From Streptomyces albicerus (GTDB lineage Bacteria; Actinomycetota; Actinomycetes; Streptomycetales; Streptomycetaceae), in contig NZ_VWMY01000015.1 of the NCBI RefSeq assembly GCF_008905045.1, positions 110,815 through 173,400 on the forward strand: 62,586 nucleotides of DNA, in the 5' to 3' direction. The notes under the pieces were generated by a model. The model did no database searches. It saw only the letters and a list, made by a program, of their open reading frames with translations, and was not told where the DNA came from. Below, piece after piece: positions 7,884-16,867 of this stretch (its first letter is position 1; each line of letters begins with the position of its first letter). Position numbers and translations under genes: made by a program.

Positions 7884-8924
7884 TCAGGCCGAGGCCCGCT
7901 TCCGCGGAGACGCCTTCTTCGTCGCGGCTGCCTTCTTCGTGGCCGTCTTCTTCGCGGCGGAACCGTCCGCCGTCTTCTTGCCCGAAGCCGTCTTCTTCGC
8001 CGCCGTCTTCTTCGCAGCCGCAGACGTCGACTTCTTACCCGCGGCCTGCTTGGGAGCGGCCCGGGAGGACTTGCGGGCCGGAGTCTTACGGAGAGGCTTG
8101 ACCTCAGCCTCCGCCTCGGCCTCACCCGCTGACGCCGCCCCCTCCCCCCGCGCAACCCGAGCCTGCCGAACACTGCTCTCCAACGCGGACATGAGATCGA
8201 TGACCTTGCCGCCGCCCCTCTCGGCGGCAGGAGCCGAAGGCACCTTCTCGCCGGAGGCCTTCGCCGCGATGAGTTCCTCCACAGCCTCGCGATAGTCGTC
8301 ATGGAGTTCGGCGAGGTCGACCTCGCCGAGGGTGTCCATGAGGGCATCCGCGAGGTCGAGTTCCTTGTCGCGCACGGTGACACTCGCGTCCGGCGCGACA
8401 CTCTCGGTCGCCCGGATCTCGTCCGGCCAGAGCAGCCCGTGCATGGCGATGACGTCGTCGACGACCCGCAGCATGCCCAGCCGCTCCCGCCCCCGCAGCG
8501 CGAACTTCGCGATGGCGACCTTCTGGCTGCGCTTCAGGGCCTCCCGCAGCAGCGTGTACGGCTTGGCCGCCGGCACCCCGTTCGCCGCCAGGTAGTACGC
8601 CGTGTCCATCTGGAGCGGGTCGATCCGATCGGCCGGCACGAAGGCCACGATGTCGATCGTCCGGGCGGTCGGAATGGGCAAGGAGGCCAGGTCGTCGTCC
8701 GTGATCGGGATGATCGAGCCGTCCGCGTCCTCGTACCCCTTGCCGATCTCCGAGCCGGACACCTCCCGCTCCTCCAGCTCGCACACCTTGCGGTAGCGGA
8801 TCCGGCCGCCGTCCTCGGTGTGGATCTGGCGGAAGGAGATCGAGTGGTTCTCCGTGGCGTTCACCAGCTTGATCGGAATGCTGACCAGGCCGAAGGAGAT
8901 GGCGCCGTTCCATATGGATCGCAC
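7884..8924 (-). CDS. ku: Ku protein (non-homologous end joining)
   Basis: Bacterial Ku homodimer subunit that binds DNA double-strand ends and recruits LigD-type enzymes. The core (residues 1 to about 250) begins RSIWNGAISFGLVSIPIKL, the hallmark N-terminus, and includes IAKFALRGRERLGMLR. The last 85 or so residues are a Lys/Ala-rich tail (AAKKTAAKK-type repeats), an extension known in some actinobacterial Ku proteins and thought to add non-specific DNA binding. The GTG at 8924 is preferred because GGAGGGG lies 8 nt upstream; a GTG at 8933 would overlap that site. It is divergent from the LigD-type polymerase, with about 70 bp between starts, so the two probably share a promoter region. Confidence 0.96.
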   Translation of the reverse strand: MRSIWNGAISFGLVSIPIKLVNATENHSISFRQIHTEDGGRIRYRKVCELEEREVSGSEIGKGYEDADGSIIPITDDDLASLPIPTARTIDIVAFVPADRIDPLQMDTAYYLAANGVPAAKPYTLLREALKRSQKVAIAKFALRGRERLGMLRVVDDVIAMHGLLWPDEIRATESVAPDASVTVRDKELDLADALMDTLGEVDLAELHDDYREAVEELIAAKASGEKVPSAPAAERGGGKVIDLMSALESSVRQARVARGEGAASAGEAEAEAEVKPLRKTPARKSSRAAPKQAAGKKSTSAAAKKTAAKKTASGKKTADGSAAKKTATKKAAATKKASPRKRASA

Positions 8925-8995
8925 GTGCAGCACCCCTCCACCCGATTGCGGATTATTTCAGCCAGTTTCCTAGCATTTCATGGGATTGTCATCCT

Positions 8996-9877
8996 ATGAC
9001 GCCGATCACTGAGGTGGAGGGGCGAAGGCTCCCGCTGAGCAATCTGGAGAAGGTCCTCCACCCGGCGACCGGCTTCACCAAGGGCGAGCTGCTGCACTAC
9101 TACGCGACGACCGCCGAGGTCCTGCTGCCCCACCTCCGCGACCGGCCGCTGTCGTTCCTGCGCTACCCGGACGGGCCCGACGGCCAGGTCTTCTTCGCCA
9201 AGAACGTGCCGCCGGGTACACCGGAGTGGGTCGCCACGGCCGAGGTGCCACGGTCGGAGGGACCCGCCCGCATGGTCCTGATCCAGGACCTCGCGAGCCT
9301 CGTGTGGGCGGCGAACCTCGTCACCGAGTTCCACACGCCCCAGTGGCTGATCGGTGCGCCGGGTGAGGCCGACCGGCTGGTCTTCGACCTCGACCCGGGG
9401 GCACCCGCGACCGTCGTCGAGTGCTGCGAGGTCGCGCTGTGGCTGCGGGAGCGGCTGGCGGCGGACGGGATCGAGACGTACGCCAAGACGTCGGGGTCGA
9501 AGGGGCTGCATCTGCTGGCGGCGGTGCGGCCGACGTCCTCCGCACGGACGACGGAGTACGCCAAGGAGGTCGCGGTGGAGGCCGAGAAGGCGATGCCGCG
9601 GCTTGTCGTGCACCGCATGACGCGCAACCTGCGGCCGGGCAAGGTCTTCGTCGACTGGAGCCAGAACGCGGCACGGAAGACGACGGCGACCCCCTACACC
9701 CTGCGGGCGCGGGCGGAACCGACGGTGTCGGCTCCGGTGACGTGGCCGGAGGTCGAGGAGTGCCGGTCCGCCCCCCGGCTGACCTTCCAGGCCCCGGACA
9801 TCGCGCCACGCCTGCAGGCCTACGGCGACCTGCTGGCCCCGCTGTTCGACCCGCGGAACGCCGGCCCACTGCCCTGA
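8996..9877 (+). CDS. LigD-type polymerase/primase domain protein (NHEJ)
   Basis: A 293-residue stand-alone polymerase domain of the LigD family (archaeo-eukaryotic primase fold). It adds nucleotides, mainly ribonucleotides in characterised homologues, during end joining. Metal-binding motif VFDLDPG (D131, D133), the SGSKGLHL motif at about residues 161-168, and the conserved start PLSNLEKVLHP are all present. There is no ligase or phosphoesterase domain, as is usual for the Streptomyces core NHEJ locus, so the ligase must be elsewhere. No Shine-Dalgarno sequence precedes the ATG, so a leaderless transcript is possible. It is divergent from Ku. Confidence 0.94.
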   Translation: MTPITEVEGRRLPLSNLEKVLHPATGFTKGELLHYYATTAEVLLPHLRDRPLSFLRYPDGPDGQVFFAKNVPPGTPEWVATAEVPRSEGPARMVLIQDLASLVWAANLVTEFHTPQWLIGAPGEADRLVFDLDPGAPATVVECCEVALWLRERLAADGIETYAKTSGSKGLHLLAAVRPTSSARTTEYAKEVAVEAEKAMPRLVVHRMTRNLRPGKVFVDWSQNAARKTTATPYTLRARAEPTVSAPVTWPEVEECRSAPRLTFQAPDIAPRLQAYGDLLAPLFDPRNAGPLP

Positions 9878-9958
9878 GCGCGGCCGACCGACCGGACGAG
9901 GGGGACGAGGGGGACCTCACGGCAGACGAGGGGGGGGACCTCACCGCAAAGGAGCACC

Positions 9959-11263
9959 ATGGAAGTAGCACCGCCCTCCCGTACCGCCCGCCGCACACTC
10001 GTCGTCGGCGTGACGGCCCTCGCCCTCGGCGCCCTGCCCTGGGTGTCCGCGGCAGCCCCGGACCGGGCTTCGTCACGGCCCTCGACGCGGGCCACGAGCG
10101 CCGAGGTGATCACCGACTGGAACGAGACCGCCGTCGCCGTGGTGAACGTGGACGCCGGGCGCCCGACGTCCGAGCCTTTCCTCTGGTACGGCTTCGTCTC
10201 GGCCGCCGTCTACAACGCGGTCGTGGGCATCGAGGGCCGCTACACCCCGTACAAGTGGCACGTACGCGGCCCCCGCACCGCCTCGTCCGAGGCGGCCGCC
10301 GCGGCGGCCGCCCGTCGGGTTCTGCTCACGTACTTCCCGGCCTCGAAGGCCCGGATCGACACCGCCTACACCGCCTCTCTCGCGAAGATCCCCGACGGCA
10401 GGGCCGAGGACGAGGGCGTCCGCTTCGGGGAGCGCGCCGCCGCGCGGATCGTCGAGCTGCGCGAGAACGACGGGCGCGACGCCCAGGTGACGTACGACAG
10501 GGAACCGGCCCCCGGTGTCTGGCGCCCGGTCCCGCCCGGTCACCAGCCCTTCGTGGACCCGTGGCTCGCGAAACTGCGGCCGATGCTCTTCGACTCGCCG
10601 GACCGGTTCACACCCGGGCCGCCTCCCGGGCTGACCTCGAAGAGGTACGCCCGGGACGTCGCCGAGGTGAAGGCGGTGGGCGCGAAGAACAGCCCGGGCC
10701 GGACGGCGTGGCAGACCGAGACCGCGCGCTTCTTCGCCGACTCCCTGCCGCGGCAGCTCCAGGCCGCCTACCGCGACCACACCGCACGGCACCGGCTGGA
10801 CATCGTCGAGGCGGCCCGGTTGTTCGCCGCCGCCAACACGGCGAGCGCCGACGCGACGATCACCACCTGGAACTCCAAGTTCACCCACGCCCTCTGGCGC
10901 CCGCTCACCGCGATCCGGCTCGCCGACACCGACGGCAACCCCGCCACCGAACCCGACACGTCCTGGCAGCCGCTGCTCAACACGCCCCCGTACCCGGAGT
11001 ACATCGGCGGCCACTGCGCCATCGACGGGGCCGCCATGGCCGTACTGGACCGCCTCACCGGCGGCGACATCGACTTCCGCGTCTCGTCGGCGGTGACGGG
11101 CAGCACCCGTACGTACACGAGGTCGGCCGACTTCAACCGCGACGTGATCAACGCCCGGGTCTGGGGCGGCATCCACTTCCGCACCGCCGACATCGTCGGC
11201 AACCGCATCGGCCGCCACATCGGCCACTGGGCACTCGACCACTACTTCCGCCCGGCCCCGTAA
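9959..11263 (+). CDS. secreted vanadium-dependent haloperoxidase-like protein
   Basis: A 434-residue protein with a Tat-like signal (RTARRTLVVGV, cleavage likely after VSAAA). It belongs to the vanadium haloperoxidase/acid phosphatase fold. The vanadate-pocket motifs are mostly present: K307-x6-R314-P (KFTHALWRP), a GGH at 350-352 where the family has SGH, and R400-x5-H406 (RVWGGIH). The Ser of the PSGH motif is Gly here (PEYIGGH), and the Ser before the last Arg is Ala. Halogenation or phosphatase activity cannot be told from sequence. RBS AAGGAG precedes the ATG. It stands alone, tail-to-tail with the NERD gene. Confidence 0.87.
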   Translation: MEVAPPSRTARRTLVVGVTALALGALPWVSAAAPDRASSRPSTRATSAEVITDWNETAVAVVNVDAGRPTSEPFLWYGFVSAAVYNAVVGIEGRYTPYKWHVRGPRTASSEAAAAAAARRVLLTYFPASKARIDTAYTASLAKIPDGRAEDEGVRFGERAAARIVELRENDGRDAQVTYDREPAPGVWRPVPPGHQPFVDPWLAKLRPMLFDSPDRFTPGPPPGLTSKRYARDVAEVKAVGAKNSPGRTAWQTETARFFADSLPRQLQAAYRDHTARHRLDIVEAARLFAAANTASADATITTWNSKFTHALWRPLTAIRLADTDGNPATEPDTSWQPLLNTPPYPEYIGGHCAIDGAAMAVLDRLTGGDIDFRVSSAVTGSTRTYTRSADFNRDVINARVWGGIHFRTADIVGNRIGRHIGHWALDHYFRPAP

Positions 11264-11298
11264 GCGGCGCGAGCAACCCCACCCACCCGCACGGAACC

Positions 11299-12102
11299 TC
11301 AGACCCGCACCCAAGTCCCCCGATCACGGGCCATCGCATGCAGCGCCTCGACATCCGCCGGCTTCAGCACACCCCCCGACCGCGCGAGCGCGGTCACGTC
11401 AGTGTCCAGGAGAATCCGCACCTCACGAAGAGGAGCCGTCACCGACACGTCCGAGGGCCCGAACAGGGCCAGCACGGGATGAACCTCGGCAGTGAGGGCG
11501 TACGAGGCACGATCGGCGTCGGCGCGAACCCGCCGCAGCAGCGGACGCGGTTCGCGCCGGCCCACCGTGACCGTGGGATCGGCGACGAGAACGCGCTGCT
11601 TACGGGCGTACAGCGTGTGCACGGCGAACAGACCCCCGGGCCCGATCACCAGGTGGTGCACACGGTCACCGCCGGGCAGCGGCACCGAGTGCAGCGCATG
11701 CCACCCCGCTCCCTCCAGCCGGTCCAGCGCCTCCCCGACCGCCAGCTCCGCCGCGAGGGCCCGCCGCCGCGGATCGGGCCGCATCCGACGCGGAGCGCCC
11801 GGCTCGCGGTCGAGCGCGATCTGGAGCGCCTCCCCCGGCCGGTTCGGCGCCAGGTCGTCGTCCGGATGCAGGGACAGCCGCGCAAGCTCCGCGGGAGTCG
11901 GCACCGGTGGTGGCCCCACCGTCACCGCCCCGGTCAGAAACGGCCCGAGCACGTCGAGCACATCCTCCCGCCGCTCCTCGCTGAGGAGGTTGACCCGGCC
12001 CGCCTCTCTGTCGTACCAGGCGACGTTCCTGCCGTCCGTGAGGCAGACGTACAGCCGCTCCTGACCGTGCCGCCAAGTCGGTATGACGCGCAGTCCGCTC
12101 AT
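11299..12102 (-). CDS. NERD-domain protein
   Basis: A 267-residue protein. The N-terminal 40 residues form a small beta-rich segment (LRVIPTWRHGQERLYVCL). The middle resembles a nuclease-related NERD domain: AELAVGEALDRLEGAGWHALHSVPLPGGDRVHHLVIGPGGLFAVHT, quoted here as separate family blocks (GEALDRLE, then VHHLVIGPGGLFAV). A catalytic role is unproven. It is monocistronic, converges with the haloperoxidase gene and is divergent from the phosphatase gene. Confidence 0.8.
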   Translation of the reverse strand: MSGLRVIPTWRHGQERLYVCLTDGRNVAWYDREAGRVNLLSEERREDVLDVLGPFLTGAVTVGPPPVPTPAELARLSLHPDDDLAPNRPGEALQIALDREPGAPRRMRPDPRRRALAAELAVGEALDRLEGAGWHALHSVPLPGGDRVHHLVIGPGGLFAVHTLYARKQRVLVADPTVTVGRREPRPLLRRVRADADRASYALTAEVHPVLALFGPSDVSVTAPLREVRILLDTDVTALARSGGVLKPADVEALHAMARDRGTWVRV

Positions 12103-12187
12103 GCACCATCACCCCCGACCATGGGAACAGGCGGGGTGCTCCAGGGGCAAGAAGCCGGTTACCTTTGTGAGCAGTTGAGGGGGAGGC

Positions 12188-12193
12188 GGGAGG
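12188..12193 (+). promoter_or_regulatory. ribosome binding site deciding the TTG start of the phosphatase gene
   Basis: GGGAGG lies 5 nt before the TTG at 12199, whereas the in-frame ATG at 12121 has no such site. Confidence 0.65.
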
Positions 12194-12198
12194 CGCCG

Positions 12199-12705
12199 TT
12201 GCGGGCTCGCAGTAAGCAACCCGATGTGCCGGCCCCGGACAGCCCGTGGAGCGAGATCGTGCCTGGCCTGTGGATGGGCGGGCACGAGTACACGGGCCGG
12301 TCGGGAGATCCGGAGTTCGCCGTCGTACGTGACGAGTTCGACCTGGTTCTGACCCTGCTGCGACTACCCGGCCACGGCCCCGACGAGGGCGTGGAACACC
12401 ATGTGTGGCCCATCCCGGACGGGCCGCTGGACGGCACCCAGCTGGCGGGCGTGATGCGGCTCGCGCGGACCGCGGGCGAGGCGCTCGACGAGGGCCGCAG
12501 CGTCCTGGTCCGCTGCTACCACGGCTACAACCGCTCGGGCCTGGTCATCGCGCACGCCCTGGTCCGCGCGGGCCGGGCGCCCGAGGACGCGATCCGCCTG
12601 ATCCGCTCCCGCCGCTCCCCGTGGGCCCTGCACAACGAGCTGTTCGTGGAGTACCTGCGGACGGGTCTGGACACGGCCCGGCTGCTGGAAGAGCTCGCCG
12701 AGTAG
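12199..12705 (+). CDS. dual-specificity/tyrosine protein phosphatase family protein
   Basis: A 168-residue cysteine-dependent phosphatase. The signature Cx5R is C106-YHGYN-R112-SG, preceded by VLVR instead of the usual VHC. The general-acid region is probably around PIPDGPLDG, with an Asp in the expected stretch. Start chosen at TTG because GGGAGG sits 5 nt upstream; the in-frame ATG at 12121 would add 26 residues. It is monocistronic between the NERD gene and a lipoprotein gene. The substrate, protein or small molecule, is unknown. Confidence 0.85.
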   Translation: MRARSKQPDVPAPDSPWSEIVPGLWMGGHEYTGRSGDPEFAVVRDEFDLVLTLLRLPGHGPDEGVEHHVWPIPDGPLDGTQLAGVMRLARTAGEALDEGRSVLVRCYHGYNRSGLVIAHALVRAGRAPEDAIRLIRSRRSPWALHNELFVEYLRTGLDTARLLEELAE

Positions 12706-12825
12706 CCCGGTGGCCACCCGCAGATTTCAGCCAGTGAACAAAAAGGACTTCCGTACGAATAAGGTGTACGGGTCTGTCGCAGCCGTCACGAACGGTCATC
12801 GCACCCACGACACCGCAGGAGCCCC

Positions 12826-13560
12826 GTGATCCACAACCGCCTCGCCCGCGCGGCGCTCGTGCTGCCCGTCGCCGCCCTGCTGCTGGCGGGCTGCGGCGAC
12901 CCGGGCGACCTGCGCGGCGCGGGCCCGACGTCCACGGCCGTGGGCCCGACCCGGCTGTGGCCCGAGGTCCCGCCCGCCGCCTCACCCGCCGTCGACTACG
13001 GCGAGGCGGACACGGAGACGGTCAAGGGCGTCACGGCGCCGGGCGACGACATCCACAAGGTCGACCCGGTCGACGTCATGCGTGCCGAGATCGCCGCGTT
13101 TCCCGATCTCTACACCGACGACAAGGCCCGTTACCGGGAGACGGCCCAGCGGATCAAGGAGTGCGGCAAGAAGGGCGAGCCCGGCCGGAAATGCCCGGTC
13201 CTCCGGGCGTACTACCGCGATCTCACCGGCGACGGCCGGGACGACATGGTGCTCGGCGTGCGGATGCCCGAGAACCAGCTGGGCGTGCGCACCTACACCT
13301 TCATCGATCACAAGCTGATCGAGGTCATGGCGACGACGGACGCCACGCTCAGTGTCGAGATAGCGGGCCGTGACGTGATCATCCGCCAGCCGTCGAAGCT
13401 GGCGGGCTACGAGTACCGCACGGTCTGGTCCTGGGACCGCCGCCAGAAGGCCATGCTCGCCGCGAAGGACGAGATCCTGCGCGTGGGTGCGACGACCCCG
13501 CCCACCGGCTCGGCTCCCACGCGCACCCCGTCCGCGAGTCCCTCGGCGAGTGGCCGATGA
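12826..13560 (+). CDS. lipoprotein coupled to a sensor kinase
   Basis: A 244-residue predicted lipoprotein (signal peptide with lipobox LLAGC, Cys23). The mature part is soluble, with a central segment containing DLTGDGRDDMVLGVR, which resembles a calcium-loop or FG-GAP-like turn. The tail is Pro/Ser/Thr rich. The GTG start has CAGGAG upstream. Its TGA overlaps the ATG of the following kinase gene by 4 bp, so it probably acts with that kinase. The arrangement recalls the CseA/CseC idea of a lipoprotein tuning an envelope sensor, but the protein is not a clear CseA and no response regulator is adjacent. Confidence 0.82.
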   Translation: MIHNRLARAALVLPVAALLLAGCGDPGDLRGAGPTSTAVGPTRLWPEVPPAASPAVDYGEADTETVKGVTAPGDDIHKVDPVDVMRAEIAAFPDLYTDDKARYRETAQRIKECGKKGEPGRKCPVLRAYYRDLTGDGRDDMVLGVRMPENQLGVRTYTFIDHKLIEVMATTDATLSVEIAGRDVIIRQPSKLAGYEYRTVWSWDRRQKAMLAAKDEILRVGATTPPTGSAPTRTPSASPSASGR

Positions 13561-14834
13561 CCCGCCCGCCCCGGACCGGGCCGCTCGCCCGGATGAACCG
13601 GATACGGCGTCTTCGCCACCGGACCGCCACCCTCACCTGGAAGGCCGCCGTCTTCATCACGGTGATGTGCTGCGGCCTGGCCGCCCTCCTCGGCACCCTC
13701 GTGCATGTCTCGGTGACCAACCAGACCGTCGGCGAGGCCCGCGACCGCGCGCTCGACCGGCTCGCGGAGGTGACGGAGGCGTTCGAGGCGGGCGACCGGC
13801 TGCCGCCGGACGCGGGGGTCGATCTGGCGGGCCTGCCGGCCGAGCTGCGTACGCTCGCCGAGGCCGGGGACCGCGGCACGATGGTCGGCGACGACGACCC
13901 GCACCCCACGATGTGGGCGGCGGGCCCCGCGAGCGGCGGGCGCGCGCTCGCCGTGCGGCTCGACTACTCGCAGGGCGCCCGTACGATCGACGGCCTGGAC
14001 CGGGCGATCCTGGGCTCCTCGGCGCTGGCGATCGGCGTGACGCTGCTCGTCGGCGCGGTCGCGGTGACGCGCGTGACGCGACGGCTGCACGGGACGGCGC
14101 AGGTGGCGCGGCGGATCAGCGCGGGCGACCTGGACGCGCGGGTGAACGACCCGCGGGCCGAGGACCCGACGCGACCCCAGGACGAGGTGGCCGCGGTCGC
14201 GGGCGCCCTGGACACGATGGCGTCCTCGCTGCAGAGCAAACTGCTGAGCGAGCAGCGCTTCACCGCGGACGTCGCGCACGAGCTGCGGACACCGCTGACC
14301 GGGCTGCACGCGGCGGCCGAGCTGCTGCCGCCGGGCCGCCCGACCGAGCTGGTCCGGGACCGGGTGGCCGCCCTGCGCACGCTCACCGAGGATCTGCTGG
14401 AGATCTCCCGCCTGGACGCGCGCCGCGAACGCCTGGACCTGGACGCCGTGCTGCTCGGGCCGCTGGCCGAGCGTGTGGTGCGGGCGTCGGGCACGGACAC
14501 GGAGGTCAGGGTCGTACGGGACGCGGTCGTGGAGAGCGACCGGCGCCGTCTGGAGCGGGTGCTGGCGAATCTCGTCGCCAACGCGCACAAGCACGGGCGG
14601 GCGCCGGTGGTGTTGACCGTCGACCGGTCTGTCATCACGGTGCGGGACCACGGCGACGGCTTTCCGGAGTACCTCGTGGAGCACGGGCCGCAGCGGTTCC
14701 GTACGGACGGGGGTTCTAAAGGGCATGGGCTCGGGCTGACTATTGCGCTCGGCCAGTCGGAGGTGCTGGGGGCGCGACTTGTCTTTGCGAATGCGTCGGA
14801 CGGCGGTGCCGTCGCGACGCTTTCGCTCCGCTAG
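13557..14834 (+). CDS. sensor histidine kinase without adjacent response regulator
   Basis: A 425-residue HAMP-type kinase. TM1 is at about residues 28-52 (AAVFITVMCCGLAALLGTL), with a short extracytoplasmic loop of about 100 residues and TM2 at about 155-175. A HAMP segment, HisKA with H241 in FTADVAHELRTP, N-box VLANLVANAHKH and a HATPase G-box (GHGLGLTIA) follow. It is translationally coupled to the upstream lipoprotein (ATGA). No response-regulator gene is within reach, so the partner must be elsewhere. The spacing between domains is normal for the family. Confidence 0.92.
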   Translation: MTRPPRTGPLARMNRIRRLRHRTATLTWKAAVFITVMCCGLAALLGTLVHVSVTNQTVGEARDRALDRLAEVTEAFEAGDRLPPDAGVDLAGLPAELRTLAEAGDRGTMVGDDDPHPTMWAAGPASGGRALAVRLDYSQGARTIDGLDRAILGSSALAIGVTLLVGAVAVTRVTRRLHGTAQVARRISAGDLDARVNDPRAEDPTRPQDEVAAVAGALDTMASSLQSKLLSEQRFTADVAHELRTPLTGLHAAAELLPPGRPTELVRDRVAALRTLTEDLLEISRLDARRERLDLDAVLLGPLAERVVRASGTDTEVRVVRDAVVESDRRRLERVLANLVANAHKHGRAPVVLTVDRSVITVRDHGDGFPEYLVEHGPQRFRTDGGSKGHGLGLTIALGQSEVLGARLVFANASDGGAVATLSLR

Positions 14835-14889
14835 GTGCGCGGATGAGAGCTCGGGGCTCTGGGTTCGTTGTCGGCTGCGGGTTCGTTGT

Positions 14890-14917
14890 GGCTTGTCGCG
14901 CAGTTCCCCGCGCCCCT
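14890..14917 (-). repeat. dispersed 3'-end repeat, copy 3
   Basis: Inverted copy with one mismatch in the ACCAGCC part (ACAAGCC), followed by CGCCCCTTACGGGGC that extends the hairpin. It lies between the kinase gene and the SH3-like protein gene. Confidence 0.8.
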
Positions 14918-15023
14918 TACGGGGCCCGGCCTCTCCGATGGCCCACTGTGGCGGGCGCGGGTCACACCGCGCTCCTAATGTGGCGAATAGTCAGCTCTGC
15001 CCCTGTTTCTGGAGGAGCCCGCC

Positions 15024-15392
15024 ATGTCTCTGCGTACCGTTCTTGCCCGTCTCGGTATAGCCGCCGCCGGTGGCGCCCTTGTCGTCGGAGGTGCGGGCCC
15101 CGCCCTCGCCAGCGGGTCCACTGACGACGGGGGGCACCACCACGGCCACCACCACGAGTTCTACAAGGGAGTCGTCACAGCGCCGGGCGGACTGAACCTC
15201 CGCGACAGGCCGACCCGCGGCAGCGCCGTCATCGGTTTCGCGCACCACGGCCAGGTCGTCTCCATCTTCTGCAAGACGCCCGGCGAGAAAGTCAAGGGCA
15301 ACCCCCTCTGGTACCTCCTCGCCGACGGCACCTGGGCCTGGGGCACGGCCCGCTTCATCGACAACATCGGCCCCGCCCCTCGGTGGTGCTGA
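15024..15392 (+). CDS. secreted SH3-like domain protein
   Basis: A 122-residue small secreted protein. The signal peptide (about residues 1-30) ends at ALAS. A His-rich stretch follows (HHHGHHH, about residues 38-44), then an SH3_3-like domain (GGLNLRDRPTRGSAVIG, then VSIFCKT and WYLLADGTWAWG). Such domains usually bind peptidoglycan. Two Cys residues (in IFCK and at the C-terminal RWC) could form a disulfide. RBS GGAGGAG lies 8 nt from the ATG. The histidine cluster suggests metal binding, but this is not established. Confidence 0.84.
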   Translation: MSLRTVLARLGIAAAGGALVVGGAGPALASGSTDDGGHHHGHHHEFYKGVVTAPGGLNLRDRPTRGSAVIGFAHHGQVVSIFCKTPGEKVKGNPLWYLLADGTWAWGTARFIDNIGPAPRWC

Positions 15393-15463
15393 GGAGACAT
15401 CACGGGATGACGTCACGGGATGACATAACGGGATATCACCCTCGCACTTGCTACTTTCCGGAC

Positions 15464-16867
15464 ATGCTCTCGCCCGGAACGACAGCGCAGGCGGACCCGC
15501 CCGCTCCCGTTGTACGCCTCCCCCGGCGCCGTGGCATCGAGTTCACCCTCATCGTCGTCGCCGTCCTGCTCTCCGTGTACGGGTACTGCGACGTCGGACT
15601 CGCCAGGACCGGCTCCGTCCCGCCCGGCGCCGCCGGCTACGGCGCCGGGCTCGGCGTGCTCGCGCTGCTCGCGCATGTCGCGGTGCGTCTGCGGGCCCCG
15701 TACGCCGATCCGCTGCTGCTGCCGATCGCCGTCCTGCTCAACGGCCTGGGCCTGGTGCTGATCTACCGGCTCGACCTGGAGACGCCCGCCGACCGGGCGG
15801 CCCCCACGCAGCTCGTCTGGTCGACGCTGGGAGTGGGCCTGTTCATCGCGGTCGTGGTGGTCCTGCGCGACCACCGGGTGCTCCAGCGCTACGCGTACGT
15901 GTCCGTCGTGACCGCGCTCGTCCTGCTCGTCCTGCCGATCTTCTTCCCCTCGGTGAACGGCGCCCGGATCTGGATCAGGATCGCCGGATTCTCCATCCAG
16001 CCGGGCGAGTTCGCGAAGGTCCTGCTCGCGGTCTTCTTCGCCGGCTATCTCGCGGCGAACCGCAACGCCCTCGCGTACACGGGCCGTCGTGTCTGGAAGC
16101 TCCAACTCCCCACCGGCCGCGTCCTCGGCCCGATCCTCGCGATCTGGCTGCTGAGCGTCGGCGTACTGGTCCTGGAGCGGGACCTCGGTACCTCGCTGCT
16201 CTTCTTCGGTCTGTTCGTGATCCTGCTGTACGTCGCCACGGGCCGCACCGGCTGGATCGCGGTGGGCCTGCTGCTCGCGGTGTGCGGGGCCCTCGCCGTC
16301 GGCTGGCTCGAACCGCATGTGCACAGCAGGGTCGAGGACTGGCTGCACCCGTTCGCGTCGATCGAGGCGGGCCAGGGCCCGAACCAACTCGCCCAGTCGC
16401 TCTTCGCGTTCGCGGCCGGCGGCTTCCTGGGCACGGGGCTCGGCCTCGGCCACTCCGTCCTCATCGGCTTCGCCGTCAAGTCGGACTTCATCCTGGCCAC
16501 GGCGGGCGAGGAACTCGGCCTGGCCGGACTCTCCGCGATCTTCCTGCTGTACGGGCTGCTGGTCGAGCGCGGCTACCGGGCGGGACTCGCCCTGCGCGAC
16601 CCCTTCGGCCGGCTGCTCGCGGTCGGGCTCGCCTCGATCGTGGCGCTCCAGGTCTTCGTGATCGCGGGCGGCGTGACGGGCCTGATCCCGCTGACCGGGA
16701 TGGCGATGCCCTTCCTGGCACAGGGCGGTTCGTCGGTCGTCACCAACTGGATCATCGTGGCCCTGCTGATCCGCGTCAGCGACTCGGCACGCGGCCAGTA
16801 CGAGGACACGCAGGCCGAGGACACACAGCACGAGGGCAAGCCGTACGACGCGGAGGTCGCGCCATGA
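15464..16867 (+). CDS. FtsW/RodA/SpoVE-family peptidoglycan glycosyltransferase
   Basis: A 467-residue polytopic SEDS protein with about ten membrane segments. Family patterns include NGARIWIRIAGFSIQPGEFAK, followed by LERDLGTSLLFFG and a C-terminal TGMAMPFLAQGGSS. SEDS proteins polymerise glycan strands together with a class B PBP; here the next gene is such a PBP, and the two overlap (ATGA). Start at ATG 15464 is preferred because the conserved part begins about 18 residues later. No Shine-Dalgarno sequence is visible, but TACTTT lies 6 nt upstream, so a leaderless start is possible. Whether the pair serves division, elongation or sporulation cannot be told from sequence. Confidence 0.92.
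   Translation: MLSPGTTAQADPPAPVVRLPRRRGIEFTLIVVAVLLSVYGYCDVGLARTGSVPPGAAGYGAGLGVLALLAHVAVRLRAPYADPLLLPIAVLLNGLGLVLIYRLDLETPADRAAPTQLVWSTLGVGLFIAVVVVLRDHRVLQRYAYVSVVTALVLLVLPIFFPSVNGARIWIRIAGFSIQPGEFAKVLLAVFFAGYLAANRNALAYTGRRVWKLQLPTGRVLGPILAIWLLSVGVLVLERDLGTSLLFFGLFVILLYVATGRTGWIAVGLLLAVCGALAVGWLEPHVHSRVEDWLHPFASIEAGQGPNQLAQSLFAFAAGGFLGTGLGLGHSVLIGFAVKSDFILATAGEELGLAGLSAIFLLYGLLVERGYRAGLALRDPFGRLLAVGLASIVALQVFVIAGGVTGLIPLTGMAMPFLAQGGSSVVTNWIIVALLIRVSDSARGQYEDTQAEDTQHEGKPYDAEVAP

Noticed and set aside
9421..12198. Long plus-strand frame leading into the phosphatase gene
   Set aside because: Only the last 168 codons resemble a protein family; the rest overlaps recognised genes in other frames.
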